In this document: piece by piece, positions 16,701 through 18,159 of the stretch
Position numbering within the stretch: the stretch's first letter is position 1
Layout: each line of letters starts with the position of its first letter
Source of the DNA: DAOQAU01 sp964640325
GTDB taxonomy: Bacteria > Cyanobacteriota > Vampirovibrionia > Gastranaerophilales > Gastranaerophilaceae
Reading direction: 5' to 3'
Assembly: GCA_964640325.1 (NCBI GenBank)
Contig: CAZXID010000032.1
Location: 1-18,159 of the forward strand
DNA length: 18,159 nt
Translations under genes and position numbers: made by a program
Notes under the pieces: model-generated
Databases searched by the model: none
What the model saw: only the letters and a program-made list of their open reading frames with translations
Told to the model about the DNA's origin: nothing

Positions 16701-17166
16701 CCGTTTTTCTGGGTACAATTTTAATTTTTTTTAATGCCTCTAAATATTCCTCTTCATTTACCCCAAGTTCTTTAGACAAATTTCTAAAATGCACTTCATC
16801 AGGTTCTTTTGTAAGAATTTGCCCACCCAAAATACTTGCAATGTGCTTATCGTCAACAATAATAGGGACTGCAAAGTCTGTCAAGCCAACATGACAATCA
16901 TATATAACAGGTTCCCCTTTGCCAGCGGCTATTTTCCCCCATTTAATGTCGCAATCAATACATCTTTTTAATCCTATTTCACTTCCTCTTGTATATTTCA
17001 GACAAAAATCTGTAAAATTGCTTGATTTAGTTATAGAACCGTAATCATCGACTATAATACTTGCCATCCCTGTTGTTTCAGCAAATGTATCCTGACATTT
17101 TTGTAAAAAATTTAAATCTACCAAATCTGTCAACTTCAATTTTTTTTTCTCTTCGAATATTTCCAT
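13732..17166 (-). CDS. PocR plus five GAF domains, sensor protein with a degenerate histidine-kinase tail
   Basis: This 1144-aa protein has a PocR sensory domain at about 12-175, with conserved cysteines C55, C69, C72 and C91. Five GAF domains follow at about 203-355, 385-535, 563-715, 743-895 and 923-1073, with a period near 180 residues. They are joined by helices of the type LYEKINQIAKKEYLLRKIIE, which suggests a dimeric signalling rod. The last 65 residues (VKKGVQVPVENILENSKLLF onwards) resemble a HisKA dimerisation hairpin, but the phosphorylated histidine of the usual S-H-E-L-R-T-P is missing and no HATPase domain follows. There is no membrane segment, so it is probably cytosolic. It may sense small ligands and act by protein contact. 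It is convergent with the AAA+ cluster. GGTGA lies before the ATG. Confidence 0.88.
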   Translation of the reverse strand: MEIFEEKKKLKLTDLVDLNFLQKCQDTFAETTGMASIIVDDYGSITKSSNFTDFCLKYTRGSEIGLKRCIDCDIKWGKIAAGKGEPVIYDCHVGLTDFAVPIIVDDKHIASILGGQILTKEPDEVHFRNLSKELGVNEEEYLEALKKIKIVPRKTVESAANLLFLFANFISQIAHQNYELLQKNSKNKILINTIEVLRSKLEPEEIKKYFIEIASKYFEPDRCLFVDYDREKGKFLPFSLEKLKTDDIQSLIGVDIEVAFPEFCQKLKIKQRNIIVKDLEKTISRKKLLSYEALKSLESSSVKSDYGLVVEYNREIMGILILHYIKEKRILNREEFGFLKTLRDNAGTALHQAELYEKINQIAKKEYLLRKIIESVHSNLNINQTKKNVVEEISKVFNANRVFILEFDENVEEFKPLNEFSEYLTPGEKSLVGYNFNSSDVEFIADMHRKNEPVITQNFEKFIEQNNLRGTSVENWFREFDIKAGVGFPIFYEDKILAILAIHYTKPTKELTQDVIDFFHDVSEQIGIALYQAKLYEKSLKQAQRESLISEVLTKSISTFDINEIRHIVKKIGIMTKADRCYLVEVDLKKMKGKPIDYEGEYTSSKDIKSIVGYEFSSEDVKKFIELFINANDLIFFDYEKIKETDDPKYSGIKRYSQIFELKSGVGIPFISENKLKAVLAVEYIKEKITPSKEELNFLRIVGNQTGMVFNQIQLYQSTKQQAERETLLRSITEAIRSTLDFDETKQIIVDILGKTLNADRCYIAEYDEIRSKFFIIEDEYLSSADIVSYKGVDVNKELPHFVNIVKKGNPIIIQNKQITLKDNVENLDAEERMIEKYKINSAYAFPLFYKDELLGAFSIHYVRTNKKITEDEIEFLKLLATQIALAIYQSRLYKRVQQQAERERISRNIIEILRSTLDKKIIKNLFVKNIGKYFGADRVLFSEYNPKINAYSAVDSTSEYLSNLDEQSLVGYDWSNSEIQNYMQPILDKREIKIPNWEEYYLENFVNPEIVELYKNSKLKSKYNFPVLYEGSRLGFFSIEFTQKIYELSDEDLSRIRSICTQAGIAIHHAELYLKAQDALKSKEEIISRVKKGVQVPVENILENSKLLFELEIERDKQKEYLNNIINSCNELLDLTKNINGAF

Positions 17167-17275
17167 AAATTCACCAAAATAAATATTAAAAAACAGTTTA
17201 AACGAAGATAAAAAATATTTAAAAACCCGATTAGGCTATTTGAAAGATTATTTATCAAAAGATTTTACAAACCTG

Positions 17276-17304
17276 TTGAAAAGAATGTTTGTTTTTGATA
17301 TTTT
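17276..17304 (+). promoter_or_regulatory. Promoter reading into the repeat array and tRNA-Pro
   Basis: TTGAAA (17276-17281) and TATTTT (17299-17304) are 17 nt apart. Transcription would begin near 17311, one or two bases before the first CGGGACGTGGC, which is also the 5' end of tRNA-Pro. This is where a tRNA-Pro promoter would lie if the array were absent. Confidence 0.55.
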
Positions 17305-17312
17305 AAAGATAT

Positions 17313-17679
17313 CGGGACGTGGCAAGGACCAATGGAGAATGCCGCAAAAAGAAAACAACTAAATGTTGTTTTCGCTCGCAGCCGGAAGGGAGCTCTTGGN
17401 NNNNNNNNNNNNNNNNNNNNNNNNNNNNNNNNNNNNNNNNNNNNNNNNNNNNNNNNNNNNNNNNNNNNNNNNNNNNNNNNNNNNNNNNNNNNNNNNNNNC
17501 GAAGCCCTACCAAGCTGAACAAAATGACAATCAAATATTAAATCGGGACGTGGCAAGGACCAATGGAGAATGCCACAAAAAGAAAACAACTAAATGTTGT
17601 TTTCGCTCGCAGCCGGAAGGGAGCTCTTGGTAGCGCGAAGCCCTACCAAGCTGAACAAAATGACAATCAAATATTAAAT
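17313..17679 (+). repeat. Tandem array of about 136-bp structured units, each starting with the tRNA-Pro 5' end
   Basis: Unit 2 (17544-17679) is complete at 136 nt. Unit 1 (17313-17543) is broken by the N run; its visible 87 and 44 nt match unit 2 except G17344 for A17575. Each unit begins CGGGACGTGGC, the first 11 nt of the tRNA-Pro downstream. Three hairpins are seen: GTGGCA with TGCCAC (17550-17576), GAAAACAAC-TAAAT-GTTGTTTTC (17582-17604), and CTTGGTAG with CTACCAAG (17626-17650). The one base change between units turns a U-A pair into a U-G pair in hairpin 1, so the fold is kept. The true copy number is unknown because the gap lies inside the array. Short frames here are not genes. Confidence 0.8.
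17400..17499. other. Assembly gap, 100 N
   Basis: Exactly 100 N is a conventional gap of unknown size. Comparing the two units, only TAGCG (5 nt) would be missing if a single unit spans the gap; otherwise a whole number of extra units may be collapsed here. Confidence 0.95.
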
Positions 17680-17753
17680 CGGGACGTGGCGCAGCTTGGT
17701 AGCGTACTACCTTGGGGTGGTAGGGGTCGCAGGTTCAAATCCTGTCGTTCCGA
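17680..17753 (+). tRNA. tRNA-Pro(GGG)
   Basis: This is a complete cloverleaf. The acceptor CGGGACG pairs with CGTTCCG (one G-U) with discriminator A, the D arm is GCGC...GCGT, the anticodon arm CTACC-TTGGGGT-GGTAG has anticodon GGG, and the T arm is GCAGG-TTCAAAT-CCTGT. CCA is not encoded. It follows the repeat array without spacing and is followed by a terminator 8 nt later. Confidence 0.93.
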
Positions 17754-17760
17754 TTCTGTA

Positions 17761-17806
17761 AAATAAAGGTAATAAGCATTTTTAGCTTGCTGCCTTTATT
17801 TTTTTT
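17761..17806 (+). terminator. Terminator of the tRNA-Pro transcript
   Basis: AAATAAAGG (17761-17769) pairs with CCTTTATTT (17793-17801), with an inner AAGC/GCTT pairing, and a T-run extends to 17806. It closes the transcript that would contain the array and tRNA-Pro. Confidence 0.8.
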
Positions 17807-17908
17807 GTGTAATCTACATATATCAACAGTTTTTACTTACGTATTTTTACGGACTTTAAAAGCCTTTTAAAAATTGTTATCATTATTTTATACGTTAGAG
17901 GAGAAATA

Positions 17909-18118
17909 ATGATAAATTTTAACGACATAAAAAAACAATTTGCAAATATTAGGGTTGATTTAAACAGTTCATTAAATCAAGGAATATCGAATCAAGATAT
18001 CTTAAATTCTATACGACAACTAAAAGCATCAATAACAAATGATTATGATGCCTTGATGAATTTACCTCAAGGGCAGAAAAATGAGATTATGGCATTATAC
18101 AATAAGGGGCTTGCCTAG
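17909..18118 (+). CDS. Small 69-aa protein of unknown function
   Basis: The start is supported by GAGGAG 6 nt before the ATG. The protein begins MINFNDIKKQFANIRVDLNS and is predicted helical, with a polar middle (NQGISNQDILNSIRQLKASI) and no cysteines, signal peptide or membrane helix. I do not recognise it. A second gene appears to begin 27 nt after its stop, so it may be the first gene of an operon that continues beyond the window. Confidence 0.65.
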   Translation: MINFNDIKKQFANIRVDLNSSLNQGISNQDILNSIRQLKASITNDYDALMNLPQGQKNEIMALYNKGLA

Positions 18119-18145
18119 AACAAATTTTCATGAGAGGGTGAGAAT

Positions 18146-18159
18146 ATGTTCAAATACAG
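18146..18159 (+). CDS. Start of a gene cut by the window edge
   Basis: An ATG (MFKY...) follows GAGGGTGA by about 6 nt and runs off the end of the window. Only four codons are visible, so nothing can be said of the product. Confidence 0.4.

Noticed and set aside
17400..17499. The N run as a real deletion or biological boundary
   Set aside because: Exactly 100 N is a standard placeholder, and the sequence on both sides continues the same repeat unit.
17319..17766. Short open frames on both strands across the N run and the repeat array, including one overlapping tRNA-Pro
   Set aside because: They run through unknown bases or repeat units and over a tRNA gene, lack ribosome sites, and follow from the repeat sequence rather than from coding.

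Overview
The window is strongly AT-rich DNA from a draft bacterial assembly, with a run of 100 N at 17400-17499. It has AGGAG-type ribosome sites, some TTG starts and no encoded CCA on its tRNA. Seven adjacent proteins carry a short hydrophobic N terminus followed by an (I/V/N)-x-F-x-G motif. From memory this is common in gut Melainabacteria (Gastranaerophilales), so I suggest that group. This is an inference; no marker gene in the window proves it.

Left part (1 to about 5142): this looks like the end of an integrated mobile element. It ends at a 42-nt 3' half of a tRNA-Phe gene (5101-5142), a typical attachment scar. Two divergent operons lie inside it. On the minus strand, a near-consensus promoter drives a 76-aa protein, a 639-aa GHKL-type ATPase, and a third gene cut by the window edge. 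On the plus strand lies a TIR protein, a small membrane protein and a second TIR-like protein of the ThsB/MTH538 (DUF1863) type, closed by a terminator. Both operons look like conflict or defence cargo.

Middle part (5377-13681): this is probably resident chromosome. A good promoter precedes a same-strand run of eight genes whose products all carry the N-terminal F-x-G signature: two proteins of unknown function, a protein with an HEFIH zinc-peptidase-like motif, and five proteins built around AAA+ folds. Only one of the five (443 aa) has intact Walker A and B motifs. The other four (two identical 386-aa copies, a 265-aa and a 367-aa protein) carry a degenerate AAA+ core without a P-loop. They keep an arginine at the arginine-finger position that the active member lacks, which suggests a mixed ATPase assembly. 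A perfect 1234-bp direct repeat duplicates the 386-aa gene and the start of the gene after it.

Right part (13732-18159): a convergent 1144-aa protein has a PocR domain, five tandem GAF domains and a histidine-kinase-like tail with no phosphorylatable histidine. Next comes a tRNA-type promoter, then an array of about 136-bp structured repeats, each beginning with the first 11 nt of tRNA-Pro, then the intact tRNA-Pro(GGG) and a terminator. The array therefore sits between a promoter and the tRNA gene, and the assembly gap falls inside it. A 69-aa unknown protein and the first codons of another gene finish the window.
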